Below the pieces are notes generated by a model. It did no database searches. It was not told the DNA's origin and saw only the letters and a program-made list of their open reading frames with translations. 64,000 nucleotides of DNA, taken from Pseudomonas orientalis (GTDB lineage: Bacteria; Pseudomonadota; Gammaproteobacteria; Pseudomonadales; Pseudomonadaceae). Made by a program: the position numbers and the translations under genes. Shown one piece after another: positions 45,364-54,519 of the stretch. Location: the NCBI RefSeq assembly GCF_022807995.1, contig NZ_CP094351.1:308501-372500 (forward strand), given 5' to 3'. The first letter of the stretch is position 1; every line of letters begins with the position of its first letter.

Positions 45364-47489
45364 TATTTTACTTCCTTATGGATATCTATGTGACGCTTAG
45401 GTGTCAAAACACGCATGTTCTCGATATTGTAAATATCTCCGCCTTTCGCAACTTCGTCAATATGATGAAGTTCAAAAGATGATCGTTTACCTACAGCATC
45501 AGCTTTTCTGGACTTTGCAGCTTTACCAGTGATCATGCGGTCTCTGTTTGTCAAAATAAATTGTTTCGCAAGTTCTGGGTCACTAGCTACGGCTTTCCAG
45601 AAGGTTTCTCGAAACTCTCTGAAGTTCTTAAATTCCTTCCCTCTAAGTTGATCGGCAATCTGCGACGGGATGGGTGCACCCTCACCTTGTGATGCAGCGC
45701 CTAACCAAGTCCCCGACACAGGTTGGCCAACACCTGTCGCCACGCCTGGATCCTCTCGCCGGTCCCTGAACATCACATAGATTGGAGGCAGACCCGAGTC
45801 TGCCGGGAACACGGTGACGAAGTCATCAAAACCAGCGTCTGCAACCCCTGGGAAAGTGTCAATCCTTCCTTCAACCGGCGTTACACTAGCTCCAGTGTAG
45901 ACCGGTGGAGCAGGTTGTTCGGCAGGTAGGGTGGTCGAGCTGTTACCAGGGTCGACAATCGGTGTCCAAGTCAAAGTCCTTGGTGGGGCGTCTCCTGTCG
46001 TCACACTGTACAGGTTCTGTTCGGCGTTATAAGTAGCAGCCACCACCCTGACTTTCGAAGGAATCGTCACACCATCAGTCTTTACCACAATGACTTCTGA
46101 CTGCCCATCTGCAGCTGTTTTCGAGCTAAGCCGAACAGGCAAATCAACGGTACCACCGGCGGCGGCAATGGCTGGCAAATCTTGGCTTAGCTCAGGGGTA
46201 AGATCCGACACAGGGGTACTAAACGTATAACGTTCAGGCAACTCCCCATTAGCCAGTTTGGGCGAATAGATTAAAGCAGAAACCCCAACCAGAAGACCTG
46301 AGGCGGTGCCAGCTGCCAAACTGGTCAAGGCGGCAATTGCAGAGCGGATAGCTGTTTGCAAGGTCACTGCCGCCGCTTCAATGACAGCTATGGTTCCCGC
46401 CGAGGTTATAACAAACGGTGCAGCCGCTGACGCTGGGCCTGGAGCACGAAACGTATTGGCAACGCGAATAGCCTCTGCAGCTAAGCGGGCTTGCTCAGCT
46501 GCTTCGGCGGCGATCCTGGCTGCCTCCGCTGCCTCCGCTGCTGCCGCTTCATCCGCGATCCGCTTAGCTTCAGCCTCTGCCGCGACTCTCGCCGCTTCAG
46601 CAGCGGCAGCTTCATCAGCCACGCGTTTTGCTTCAACCTCAGCGGCGATTCTGGCGGCTTCAGCGGCTGCCGCTTCATCGGCAATGCGCTTGGCCTCGGC
46701 CTCAGCAGCGACCCTGGCTGCCTCAACTGCAGCCGCTTCATCGGCAACACGCTTGGCTTCGACCTCAGCGGCGATTCTGGCGGCTTCAGCGGCTGCCGCT
46801 TCATCGGCAATGCGCTTGGCTTCGGCCTCCGCCGCGAGACGTACGTCTTCTGCTGCCTGGGCCGTAGCAACATTCTGGGTCAGTAATGCCGACTTTTCTG
46901 TAAGAATTCGTATTTTTTCCTCAAGTATTTTTGCCGAATACGCTGCCGTAGCTGACGCTTCCCAGTTTTTATAAGTATCAAGGGGACTGTTTGGGTTTTT
47001 AGGTGATTGAAAGATATTTACAAAATAAACCGCACTTTTTTTCATTTCAACCGCGAGCACATTTCTACCAAAAAAAGCGGTAGCAGCTGCGTTAGCGGTA
47101 GCCAATTCTGCGGTGTTCTGCGCAATCAGGCCGTCTACAACGGATTTTTCCTTGTTGGCCTTCTCAAGTTCGGAGAGAGGGTTAGGTCCTACACCTGCCG
47201 CGATCTCTGCTTCAACATCAGCCGGCAATTGGGGCAAGTAGGCCGTATAGGATTGCTCCATACTTCGTTGAGCGCTAGCGACGGTTACAATCACAGACAT
47301 TGTGTACCGATCGCTCGTAATTCGTTCCTGATTGAAAAATGCATCAACTTCAGGGCCAGAAGCGAACTTGCCGTCCCATGGTAGTGGTTTAGCAATGACC
47401 CCGCCCCCTGGCAGAGGCCCTGGTGGATTGGGCAATGGTGGATCAGGGGTCACGATAATGGGAGGCAGAGTAATATCTGGTGGTGACAT
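45363..47489 (-). CDS. S-type pyocin with HNH DNase domain
   Basis: A 708-residue bacteriocin. The N-terminus is proline-rich (MSPPDITLPPIIVTPDPP). Residues about 215-345 form a long Ala/Glu-rich helical stretch with 22-residue repeats (AEAKRIADEAAAAEAARI). A pyocin S translocation domain follows (YTFSTPVSDLTPELSQDLPA; IDTFPGVADAGFDDFVTVFP; IYVMFRDRREDPG). The C-terminal DNase resembles colicin E9 and pyocins S1/S2: VSGTWLGAASQGEGAPIPSQ, then FELHHIDEVAKGG and the final HIDIHKE (HNH metal site). ATG 47489 has AAGGAGA upstream; the longer frame is not coding. A LexA-like box lies about 105 bases upstream. Confidence 0.93.
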   Translation of the reverse strand: MSPPDITLPPIIVTPDPPLPNPPGPLPGGGVIAKPLPWDGKFASGPEVDAFFNQERITSDRYTMSVIVTVASAQRSMEQSYTAYLPQLPADVEAEIAAGVGPNPLSELEKANKEKSVVDGLIAQNTAELATANAAATAFFGRNVLAVEMKKSAVYFVNIFQSPKNPNSPLDTYKNWEASATAAYSAKILEEKIRILTEKSALLTQNVATAQAAEDVRLAAEAEAKRIADEAAAAEAARIAAEVEAKRVADEAAAVEAARVAAEAEAKRIADEAAAAEAARIAAEVEAKRVADEAAAAEAARVAAEAEAKRIADEAAAAEAAEAARIAAEAAEQARLAAEAIRVANTFRAPGPASAAAPFVITSAGTIAVIEAAAVTLQTAIRSAIAALTSLAAGTASGLLVGVSALIYSPKLANGELPERYTFSTPVSDLTPELSQDLPAIAAAGGTVDLPVRLSSKTAADGQSEVIVVKTDGVTIPSKVRVVAATYNAEQNLYSVTTGDAPPRTLTWTPIVDPGNSSTTLPAEQPAPPVYTGASVTPVEGRIDTFPGVADAGFDDFVTVFPADSGLPPIYVMFRDRREDPGVATGVGQPVSGTWLGAASQGEGAPIPSQIADQLRGKEFKNFREFRETFWKAVASDPELAKQFILTNRDRMITGKAAKSRKADAVGKRSSFELHHIDEVAKGGDIYNIENMRVLTPKRHIDIHKEVK
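46497..46846 (-). repeat. 66 bp tandem repeats in the pyocin gene
   Basis: Five or so 66 base units encode 22 residues each (for example AEAKRIADEAAAAEAARIAA). Alternate units are more alike (VEAKRVADEAA versus AEAKRIADEAA), giving a 132 base higher period. This is a place where copy number could change by recombination. Confidence 0.8.
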
Positions 47490-47593
47490 GTGTTTCTCCT
47501 TGATGTTTAGTTCCCTTAAGAATGCCTTCCAGTGGCTATCGATAGCATGGGCAAGCAAACACTTAATGTGCAAACAGAATGTTCGCGAAACCA

Positions 47594-47609
47594 CTGTACA
47601 TAAGCACAG
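47594..47609. promoter_or_regulatory. LexA (SOS) box upstream of the pyocin operon
   Basis: CTGTACATAAGCACAG fits the gammaproteobacterial consensus CTG-N10-CAG. It lies 105 bases before the pyocin start and 200 bases before the divergent methyltransferase gene, and would make both SOS-inducible in principle. Confidence 0.7.
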
Positions 47610-47809
47610 CTATCGCACCAAGCCAAAATATGCACAAATGCATAAATATTGGGCGGACGGTATTGATTTCGATTGGCCATCACTCGAAACCAAACGAGCC
47701 CCACGATCAAGCCTTTACTGAAGTGATGCTATACAACGCGGCTTGATCAGCTATGGACGATCAGCTGCAAATAAGCACCATCACCAAAACCCATTGCAAA
47801 GGATTGCAA

Positions 47810-48574
47810 ATGACAAACCCAATCGTTCCATGGATGGGCGGCAAGCGCCGTCTTTCGAAGCGCCTGCTGGCGCTGTTCCCAGACCACGAGTGCTACGTCG
47901 AAGTGTTTGCCGGCGGCGCTGCGCTGTACTTCAAGCGAGAGCAGCCCGCAAGGGTCGAGGTCTTGAATGATCTCAACAGCGATCTGGTAAACCTGTACCG
48001 CGTCGTCCAGCACCACCTGGAGGGATTCGTTCGTCAGTTCAAGTGGGCACTCAGCTCCCGTCAGATCTTCGAGTGGCAAAAGATGACAGTGGCCGAGACG
48101 CTGACGGATATCCAGAAGGCGGCCAGGTTTTTCTACCTCCAACACCACGCGTTCGGTGCAAAGGCCACAGGACAGACATTCGGAACCGCTACTACCGGCC
48201 GGGCCATCAACTTGCTGCGGATTGAGGAAAACCTATCGCTGGCTTGGCAGAGGCTATCGGGAACCTACGTGGAGAACCTGCCGTGGTTGAAGTGCGCTGA
48301 AAAGTACGATCGGCCCCACCCCTGCCACTATATGGACCCTCCGTACTGGAAAACCGAAGGCTACGGCACCGACTTCGGCTTTGACCAGTACGAGCGAATG
48401 GCCGAATTCATGCGCGCTTGCCAGGGCAAGGTGATGGTAAGCATCAACGATCATCCCGATATCCGGCGGGTGTTTGAGGGGTTTCGCATGGAGGCGATGG
48501 ATATTCGTTACAGCACGGCCAACCCTCGGAAGGGAGTAGCCGCAAAAACAGGTGAGCTGGCGATCATGAACTAG
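47810..48574 (+). CDS. D12-class N6-adenine DNA methyltransferase
   Basis: A 254-residue phage-type methylase. Motif X is PIVPWMGGKRRLSKRLL, motif I is YVEVFAGGAALYF and motif IV is the DPPY box (HYMDPPYWKTEGYG). RIEENLSLAWQRLSGTYVEN lies in the target-recognition region. It transfers methyl to adenine in a short DNA motif that cannot be read from sequence. There is no restriction enzyme beside it. The start chosen, ATG 47810, begins the conserved region; ATG 47753 is possible. Confidence 0.85.
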   Translation: MTNPIVPWMGGKRRLSKRLLALFPDHECYVEVFAGGAALYFKREQPARVEVLNDLNSDLVNLYRVVQHHLEGFVRQFKWALSSRQIFEWQKMTVAETLTDIQKAARFFYLQHHAFGAKATGQTFGTATTGRAINLLRIEENLSLAWQRLSGTYVENLPWLKCAEKYDRPHPCHYMDPPYWKTEGYGTDFGFDQYERMAEFMRACQGKVMVSINDHPDIRRVFEGFRMEAMDIRYSTANPRKGVAAKTGELAIMN

Positions 48575-48626
48575 TAGCGGTCGCTATCAGCTGAGCAACA
48601 GCATCGGCAGTGGTCGCTGAACTTGA

Positions 48627-48980
48627 TCAGTACCGAGGGCCTGGAGACGGTCTTGGCTTCAAGTCCAGCGACAAATGCTCGTTCTGTTTACGGATCAATC
48701 TGGCCAGATATTCCAGCCAATCCGCGATTGCATCGGCCGCAGCTGGGCGGTCCTCTGGCACCCACGACAACAGATGTGCTTCTAGCAACTCCTGAAAGTC
48801 CAGGTCGTCCCCTGCTTCGTGTATGAGGCCGACCAGAGGGGAGTGGTCTGGAAGACCCGACTCGATGGCCGCGTCCACAAGGTCCATTGTATCAAGCGAA
48901 ATGAAAGGACGGACGCCGTCTTCTGCTTCGCTCTCGTCAGGAACTTCAAACGTCACTTTGATCTTTCCGGAGAGCATCGT
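48627..48980 (-). CDS. Acidic hypothetical island protein
   Basis: A 117-residue protein rich in Asp and Glu (FEVPDESEAEDGVRPFISLD; LIHEAGDDLDFQELLEAH). It ends with a basic tail (SLDLKPRPSPGPRY). ATG 48980 has AAAGGGA upstream; the longer frame to 49115 overlaps the tRNA terminator. No family recognised. It lies between the methyltransferase and tRNA-Thr. Confidence 0.6.
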   Translation of the reverse strand, partial: TMLSGKIKVTFEVPDESEAEDGVRPFISLDTMDLVDAAIESGLPDHSPLVGLIHEAGDDLDFQELLEAHLLSWVPEDRPAAADAIADWLEYLARLIRKQNEHLSLDLKPRPSPGPRY

Positions 48981-49091
48981 CGTCCCTTTCCTGTCCCTGA
49001 CCGCATGTCGGGAAATGGCTGTGGATAAATGGCCGAAAGCATAGCGGGTTGAATGCGGCCCGTTGCCTAATGTACGTGTGATTGTACGTAT

Positions 49092-49132
49092 TGCAGAAAC
49101 AACAAGGGCCTGCATCGCTGCAAGCCCTTGTT
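49092..49132 (-). terminator. Terminator of tRNA-Thr
   Basis: On the minus strand, AACAAGGGC pairs with GCCCTTGTT and is followed by GTTTC. It sits immediately after the tRNA 3' end and would have been supplied by the island. Confidence 0.75.
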
Positions 49133-49137
49133 TTGTA

Positions 49138-49213
<76 letters not shown>

Positions 49214-49758
49214 GTGTTAGGGCGACGATTATAGCGATTGAAAAGGTTCTGTAAACCCCTGAATTCTGACTATTTTTGCAAACACGGCGGTTTTTTGTGA
49301 TCACCGTAGTTTTTCCACATTTTCACCGCTTGAAAGCCACACAGAAGAGGTACGTCGAAAGGTCGTAAAATTGACTAATCGCCGGTCACCCAAAATTTCT
49401 CGCCAGCAGGGGTTGGTCTTTGCGGCAGCCTGTTTGGTTAACGTGACAAAGCGGCTCGCCAGTGATGATTTCAATGCGCTATGCCTACTGTTGAAGGCGC
49501 CGAAAAAAACTGCATGAAAGCGCGGTTTATACGGTTTAGCCCAGATGCTTATGCACAATCGGTTGGTAACAGTGCTCACGCCACAGGCAATTTGTTGAGC
49601 CGTTCTCAACACGCTGCAACTGCCTGTTTTGCGTGCGTTTTATTGTGTGAACAAAAAATGACCAGTGCTGCTTTTAGTCTGTAGCGCTGATAGTTACAGC
49701 CTTCGTAAAGAATTCATCAACAGAGTTATCCACAGGGCGCTGTAGGAGTTTTTGCCCC
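49214..49758. other. Intergenic stretch of about 545 bases with no supported gene
   Basis: It holds a DnaA-box-like TTATCCACA near 49723 and short open frames on both strands without ribosome sites or recognisable products. I see no confident feature in it. Confidence 0.6.
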
Positions 49759-50946
49759 TTAATCGCGCTCTGCCAGCACCATCAAGTTGCGTGGCGTGAG
49801 TGTCGGTTCACAGAAGCTGCCCAACTCGACGTTGTAGCCTTGCTCCATCAGGAACAGGGCCCGATCCAGCACCAGCCACAATTCCAGCGGGCGACGAAAC
49901 AGGCCTCTGACCAACTCCAGGTTTCGTACTTCGGCCAGTCGACGCCAGCCATGGGCTTCCAGCACTGCCCAATTCTGTTCACCGGTGGATAAGCCCTTGA
50001 GGCCCGCCAGTTCCCGGCAATATTCAGCGAAAGATTTATCCAGCCATTTGGCGGGCAGGGATGGCGTGGGCAGGTAGTCGTCGCAACCACGTAGTTGCCG
50101 TTGCAGGCGGTCGAAGCCCAGGCGCCGGGCCATGGAGGTATCGCGTTGCCGGCGTACGCGGTTGCCGGCGGTGACGGTTTCGCTCAGCGGCAGGCCCAGG
50201 TCATCGATCGACAATTGCAGGGCGGAGGCGCGCGCGTTCGCCGACAGCGCTTGGTAGCGATCGGCGTTGATGCGGTTATAGCAGCAGGGCGCCAGCGCCA
50301 GTTGTTTGCAGCCGGCAGCGCTGGCCAGTTGGAGCATGCGCACGTGGAGGTCGCCGCAGGCATGCAGGGCAACTGGCGTGTGTTCGGGACTGATCGCCAC
50401 CTCTGCCATCACGTCCTGCAGGCTATGGGTGACGGGCAAGCCGTGGTGATCGCTCAAGGCTTTACCTGAGGCAATCAGGGCCGGGTCATATTCCAGGCAG
50501 GTCAGTTGTTGGCCGGGTTGCAGCAGGCGGCGGCCCAGGTGGCCTTTGCCGGCGCACCAGTCCAGCCAGTGGTTGGGCTTTGCGGCAAAAGTCAGGGCGG
50601 CGCCGAAGGCTTCGATCTGTTGCCACTTGCGGCCCGGAACGTCGACGTTCAGACGATGGATTGCGGGGGCGAGTGCGTGGGTCGGCAACTTATCCACAGC
50701 ACTGAGGCGCAGGGCCTGGGCCGCCAGTTGTGGAAAAGGCGCGGGAGCCAGCAGGTCGTGGGGACGATTGTGACTGGTCTCGGCGTCGTCCAGCGAGCGC
50801 TGGCGTAGCCATTGCGATAACGCGGGATGCTCGGTTTCCCAGGGTAATTGCAGATGGGTAAAGGGCCGTGGTCGCCACAGCCCCTGGTGCTCGATCAGAA
50901 ACGCATCCAGTGCCTGGAAGCGTGCCTCAACGTCCCTGGCACGCAT
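49759..50946 (-). CDS. SAM-dependent methyltransferase (METTL25-like)
   Basis: A 395-residue protein with a Rossmann-type methyltransferase domain in the middle: NHWLDWCAGKGHLGRRLLQPG (motif I), LTCLEYDPALIASG, and PVALHACGDLHVRMLQLA. CCYNRINADRYQAL follows, a CCY motif seen in the METTL25/DUF-type family. Substrate unknown. It overlaps the end of the upstream permease gene by 20 bases and is probably the last gene of that operon, though no functional link to transport is obvious. Confidence 0.8.
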   Translation of the reverse strand: MRARDVEARFQALDAFLIEHQGLWRPRPFTHLQLPWETEHPALSQWLRQRSLDDAETSHNRPHDLLAPAPFPQLAAQALRLSAVDKLPTHALAPAIHRLNVDVPGRKWQQIEAFGAALTFAAKPNHWLDWCAGKGHLGRRLLQPGQQLTCLEYDPALIASGKALSDHHGLPVTHSLQDVMAEVAISPEHTPVALHACGDLHVRMLQLASAAGCKQLALAPCCYNRINADRYQALSANARASALQLSIDDLGLPLSETVTAGNRVRRQRDTSMARRLGFDRLQRQLRGCDDYLPTPSLPAKWLDKSFAEYCRELAGLKGLSTGEQNWAVLEAHGWRRLAEVRNLELVRGLFRRPLELWLVLDRALFLMEQGYNVELGSFCEPTLTPRNLMVLAERD

Positions 50947-51658
50947 CGACGCGCAGCCATTTCTCCAGCAGTTTGAAACCGCGCACCAGCACGTAGGCCA
51001 TCAACAGGTAGAACAGTCCGGCCGCGAAGAAGATCTCCACGGGCAGGTAGGTGCGGGCGATGATGGTCCGGGCCATGCCGGTCAGTTCCAGCAAGGTCAC
51101 GGTACTGGCCAGAGCGCTGGCCTTGAGCATCAGGATCACTTCGTTGCTATAGGCCGGCAGGCCGATTCGCGAGGCGCGGGGCAGGATGATGTAAAACAGC
51201 GTCTTGGGCCTGGACATGCCCAAGGCGCGAGCGGCTTCGATCTCGCCCGGGGGAATGGCCTGGATCGCACCGCGCAGGATTTCAGCGATATAGGCGGCGG
51301 TGTGCAGGGTCATGGTGGCGGTGGCGCACCAGAACGGATCGCGCAGGTAGGGCCACATGAAGCTGTGGCGCACGGCGTCGAACTGCGCCAGGCCGTAATA
51401 GACCAGGAACAACTGCACCAGCAGCGGCGTGCCACGGAAGAAGAAAATGTAGGCATAGGGCAGGGCGCTCACGTACCAGCGGCGCGACGAGCGCGCGATG
51501 CCGAGCGGGATCGCCAGCAGCAGGCCGGCAATCACGGCAATCGCCACCAGCTCCAGGGTCAGGGTTGCGCCCTGGGCCAGTTTAGGCAGCCACTTGATGA
51601 TCACGGCCCAGTTCAGGCCCAGGTCGAAATGCGACAGCCAGCTGTAGTCACCGCTCAT
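50927..51658 (-). CDS. Polar amino-acid ABC transporter permease (HisM/AotM-like)
   Basis: A 243-residue inner-membrane permease with about five helices and the EAA loop (EIEAARALGMSRPKTLFYIILP). The N-terminus is MSGDYSWLSHFDLGLNW. It pairs with the HisQ-like permease, whose stop it overlaps. Together with the ATPase and binding protein it forms a complete importer, probably for arginine, ornithine, lysine or histidine. Confidence 0.9.
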   Translation of the reverse strand: MSGDYSWLSHFDLGLNWAVIIKWLPKLAQGATLTLELVAIAVIAGLLLAIPLGIARSSRRWYVSALPYAYIFFFRGTPLLVQLFLVYYGLAQFDAVRHSFMWPYLRDPFWCATATMTLHTAAYIAEILRGAIQAIPPGEIEAARALGMSRPKTLFYIILPRASRIGLPAYSNEVILMLKASALASTVTLLELTGMARTIIARTYLPVEIFFAAGLFYLLMAYVLVRGFKLLEKWLRVDACQGR

Positions 51659-52350
51659 TGGGCGCTCCTTGCAAAGCCGCGGGCGGCGCGTTTTTCCAGG
51701 AAGTGCATGCTGGTCATGGCCAGTACGGTCAAGCCCAGGTACATGAATGCGGCGACCATGAAGAAGGTGAACGGCTGCTTGGTCACGGTCACGCCGATCT
51801 GCGCGTGGCGCATGATTTCTTCCAGGCCGATCACTGATACCAGCGCAGTGTCCTTCATCAGGATCATGAACAGGTTGCCCAGGCCCGGCAGGGCGATGCG
51901 CCACATCTGCGGCATGATCAGCCGCGTGAAAATCCGGATTTTCGACAGCCCCAATGCCACACCGGCTTCGCGGTGACCCTTGGGAATGGCGAGGATCGCG
52001 CCGCGAAACACTTCCGTGGCGTAGGCGCCAAAGCACAGGCCCAGGGCGATCACCCCGGCGGCAAAGGCGCTCAGGGACAGGTCAGGGTTACCGAAGAACT
52101 CCCCGAGGGCACGCATCAGGTTGACGGTGCCGAAATAAATCAGCAGCACCCACAGCAATTCGGGAATACCGCGAACGATGGTCGAATAAGCACCGCCCAG
52201 CCATTGCAGCGGCTTGTACGGCGAAGTCTTGGCCAAGGCGCCGGCCAGGCCCAGCACCAGTCCCAGGCACAAGGCCGTGAGCGCCAGTTTGACGGTCATC
52301 AGCGCGCCGGCGGCAAGCGCCGGGCCGAATCCGTAGAGATCGAAATTCAT
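51655..52350 (-). CDS. Polar amino-acid ABC transporter permease (HisQ/AotQ-like)
   Basis: A 231-residue permease starting MNFDLYGFGPALAAGALMTV, with the EAA loop HREAGVALGLSKIRIFTRLIMPQ and RGIPELLWVLLIYFGTVNL. It overlaps the HisM-like gene by four bases. A 74 base gap separates it from the binding-protein gene. Confidence 0.9.
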   Translation of the reverse strand: MNFDLYGFGPALAAGALMTVKLALTALCLGLVLGLAGALAKTSPYKPLQWLGGAYSTIVRGIPELLWVLLIYFGTVNLMRALGEFFGNPDLSLSAFAAGVIALGLCFGAYATEVFRGAILAIPKGHREAGVALGLSKIRIFTRLIMPQMWRIALPGLGNLFMILMKDTALVSVIGLEEIMRHAQIGVTVTKQPFTFFMVAAFMYLGLTVLAMTSMHFLEKRAARGFARSAQ

Positions 52351-52424
52351 GGTGTTTTCATATCGCGGCAGGCATTGCTGAAAGCCGACGCGCTCAGGTG
52401 AGCGCGCCGGGCAGGCCGTTCAGA

Positions 52425-53177
52425 TCATTCGATGCTGAACGGGAAGTACTTGTCGTTGATCTTCTTGTAGGTGCCGTCTGCCTTGATCTCTGCCAGGGCT
52501 TTGTTCAGGCGCTCGCGCAGCGGGTCGCCCTTGCGTACGGCGATGCCGATCTTGTCGCTCTCTACCACCGGGTCGCCCTTGAATTCATAGGCCGAACCGT
52601 CTTTGCTCTTGAGCCATTCGTACTGCACGTACTTGTCGGCCAGGATGCCGTCGAGGCGGCCGGACGTCAGGTCGAGGTAGGCGTTTTCCTGGGTGTCATA
52701 CAGCTTGGCCTCGGTGTCGGGCAGCTTGTCTTCCAGGTAGGTACCGGCCAGCGTTGCACGTTGTGCACCGATCACCTTGCCCTTGAGGTAGGCGGCGTCG
52801 GTCTTGAAATCCGCCGTGGCTTTGGGCGCAATGAACTGCAGCTTGTTGGAGTAGTACGGGTCGGTAAAGTCGACGGCCTGCTTGCGCTCATCGGTGATGG
52901 ACAGCGAGGACACCAGGAAGTCGAACTTCTTGGCGTTCAGAGCCGGGATGATGCCGTCCCAGTCGGACACATACACTTCGCACTTCTCGACTTTCATCTT
53001 GGCGCACAGGGCGTCGCCGATGTCCTTGTCGAAACCGACGACATTGCCGCTGGCGTCTTTATTGTTGAAGGGCGGGTAGGCCGCTTCGATCCCCATCTTC
53101 AAGGTTTCTGCCATGGCCGTGGCGCTGAACGCCATCGAGACGGCCGCGGCCAGAAGGAATTTTTTATAGGTCTGCAT
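52425..53177 (-). CDS. Periplasmic basic-amino-acid binding protein (HisJ/ArgT-like)
   Basis: A 250-residue solute-binding protein with a signal peptide (MQTYKKFLLAAAVSMAFSATAMA). Family markers are LKMGIEAAYPPFNNKDASGN, GFDKDIGDALCAKMKVEKCE, WDGIIPALNAKKFDFLVSSLS and the ligand-binding RATLAGTYLEDKLPD. This pattern fits lysine/arginine/ornithine or histidine binders. Two Cys in the mature N-terminal lobe could form the disulfide typical of HisJ. Confidence 0.9.
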   Translation of the reverse strand: MQTYKKFLLAAAVSMAFSATAMAETLKMGIEAAYPPFNNKDASGNVVGFDKDIGDALCAKMKVEKCEVYVSDWDGIIPALNAKKFDFLVSSLSITDERKQAVDFTDPYYSNKLQFIAPKATADFKTDAAYLKGKVIGAQRATLAGTYLEDKLPDTEAKLYDTQENAYLDLTSGRLDGILADKYVQYEWLKSKDGSAYEFKGDPVVESDKIGIAVRKGDPLRERLNKALAEIKADGTYKKINDKYFPFSIE

Positions 53178-53190
53178 GCATGTTGCTCCG

Positions 53191-53964
53191 TTAGCGGTTG
53201 CTGGACATGAATTGTTTGCAGCGCGCCGAAAGCGGGTTGTCGAACACCTGCTGTGGCGATCCTTGCTCTTCGACCAGGCCCTGGTGCAGAAACACCACTT
53301 CGCTGGACACTTGGCGGGCGAAGCCCATTTCGTGGGTGACCAGCAGCATGGTGCGGCCTTCTTCGGCCAGCGCGCGGATCACATTAAGTACTTCCTGGAC
53401 CATTTCCGGGTCAAGCGCCGACGTCGGTTCATCGAACAGAATGACTTTAGGCTGCATGGCCAACGTACGCGCAATGGCGGCGCGTTGTTGCTGACCACCG
53501 GACAGTTGCGCCGGGTAGGCGTGGCGCTTGTCAGCGATGCCCACCTTGGCCAGCAGGGCCTCCGCCACTTCTATTGCCTCGGCCTTGCTCTGGCCGAGTA
53601 CACGGCGGGGGGCCTCGATGATGTTGTCGAGGATGCTCATGTGCGGCCACAGGTTAAAGTTTTGAAACACAAAACCGATTTCGCTGCGCAGGCGGTTGAT
53701 CTGCTTGCCGTCGGCGGCAAACAATTCGCCGTTTTTTGCGGCCTTGAGCTTGAGTTCTTCACCGGCCACCAGGATCTGCCCCTGATGCGGGTTTTCCAGC
53801 AGGTTGATGCAGCGCAGGAAGGTAGACTTGCCGGAACCTGAGGAGCCCAGGATCGAGATCACATCGCCGTCGCGAGCGGTCAGCGAGATACCCTTGAGTA
53901 CCTCCAGCTCACCATAGCGTTTATGCAAGTTGCGGATTTCAAGCGCGGGCGTGGCCTCGGCCAT
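53191..53964 (-). CDS. Polar amino-acid ABC transporter ATPase (HisP/AotP-like)
   Basis: A 257-residue ATPase with Walker A LGSSGSGKSTFLRCINLLE, signature LSGGQQQRAAIARTLAM, Walker B VILFDEPTSALDPE and the switch His in LLVTHEMGFAR. First gene of the transporter operon, followed at 13 bases by the binding protein. It is divergent from the GabP-like gene. Confidence 0.93.
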   Translation of the reverse strand: MAEATPALEIRNLHKRYGELEVLKGISLTARDGDVISILGSSGSGKSTFLRCINLLENPHQGQILVAGEELKLKAAKNGELFAADGKQINRLRSEIGFVFQNFNLWPHMSILDNIIEAPRRVLGQSKAEAIEVAEALLAKVGIADKRHAYPAQLSGGQQQRAAIARTLAMQPKVILFDEPTSALDPEMVQEVLNVIRALAEEGRTMLLVTHEMGFARQVSSEVVFLHQGLVEEQGSPQQVFDNPLSARCKQFMSSNR

Positions 53965-54411
53965 GTGCGGTCCTCATTGTGTTCGTTGCGATCTTCGCTG
54001 TTGGGCCGCCTTCCTGGCGAGGCGCCAAGCTAGCATAGCGTTTGGATGACAGCCAACAGCGCTGCGGACGGTTAATGGGTGGTCTGCGGCAGGGTGTCGC
54101 ATCGGCACAGCGGCGTGTCGCGCCATCAACAACCGAACAGACGTTTGAACCCGGGGCATCCACAGGCTTCGCGTAAAAAGGGCGCGATGGTGCCAGCTTT
54201 GGGCAGGGGTTGGAAGGGTTAACCGGGCAAACGGCGCGTATCAGCGCTTTTATGGAGCGTCACGCACTTTTTGTGTGTGTTTTTGGTGCGCCTTTTCGTC
54301 TGCAAGGTGAGTCGCACGGTAACGCTATAGCGAAATGCCATTGTTCTCAAAGACTTGCGGTCACTGCTGAATTTTCCTACAGCCCTCGCCACCTGTGCCT
54401 CTGTTACATTT

Positions 54412-54426
54412 TGGCGCAAATCTTGC
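54412..54426 (+). promoter_or_regulatory. Sigma-54-like promoter of the GabP-like gene
   Basis: TGGCGCAAATCTTGC matches TGGCACG-N4-TTGC at the key GG (-24) and GC (-12) with ten bases between them. It lies 94 bases before the gene start. A sigma-54 activator would be needed. Confidence 0.55.
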
Positions 54427-54519
54427 GTAAAAAATAAAGAACGCCCTGTTGGTTTCTTTTCACGAGAAAGATCGCAGGCCAGGCGAACCGTTTTCGCAAT
54501 TCCTCGCAAAGGTGTGTCA

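Noticed and set aside
46306..46974. Repetitive open frame on the + strand across the pyocin repeats
   Set aside because: It is the mirror of the Ala/Glu repeats; the low-complexity product only reflects the repeated DNA.
49301..49612. 103-codon minus-strand frame in the gap after tRNA-Thr
   Set aside because: No ribosome site, no domain and AT-skewed composition unlike neighbouring genes.
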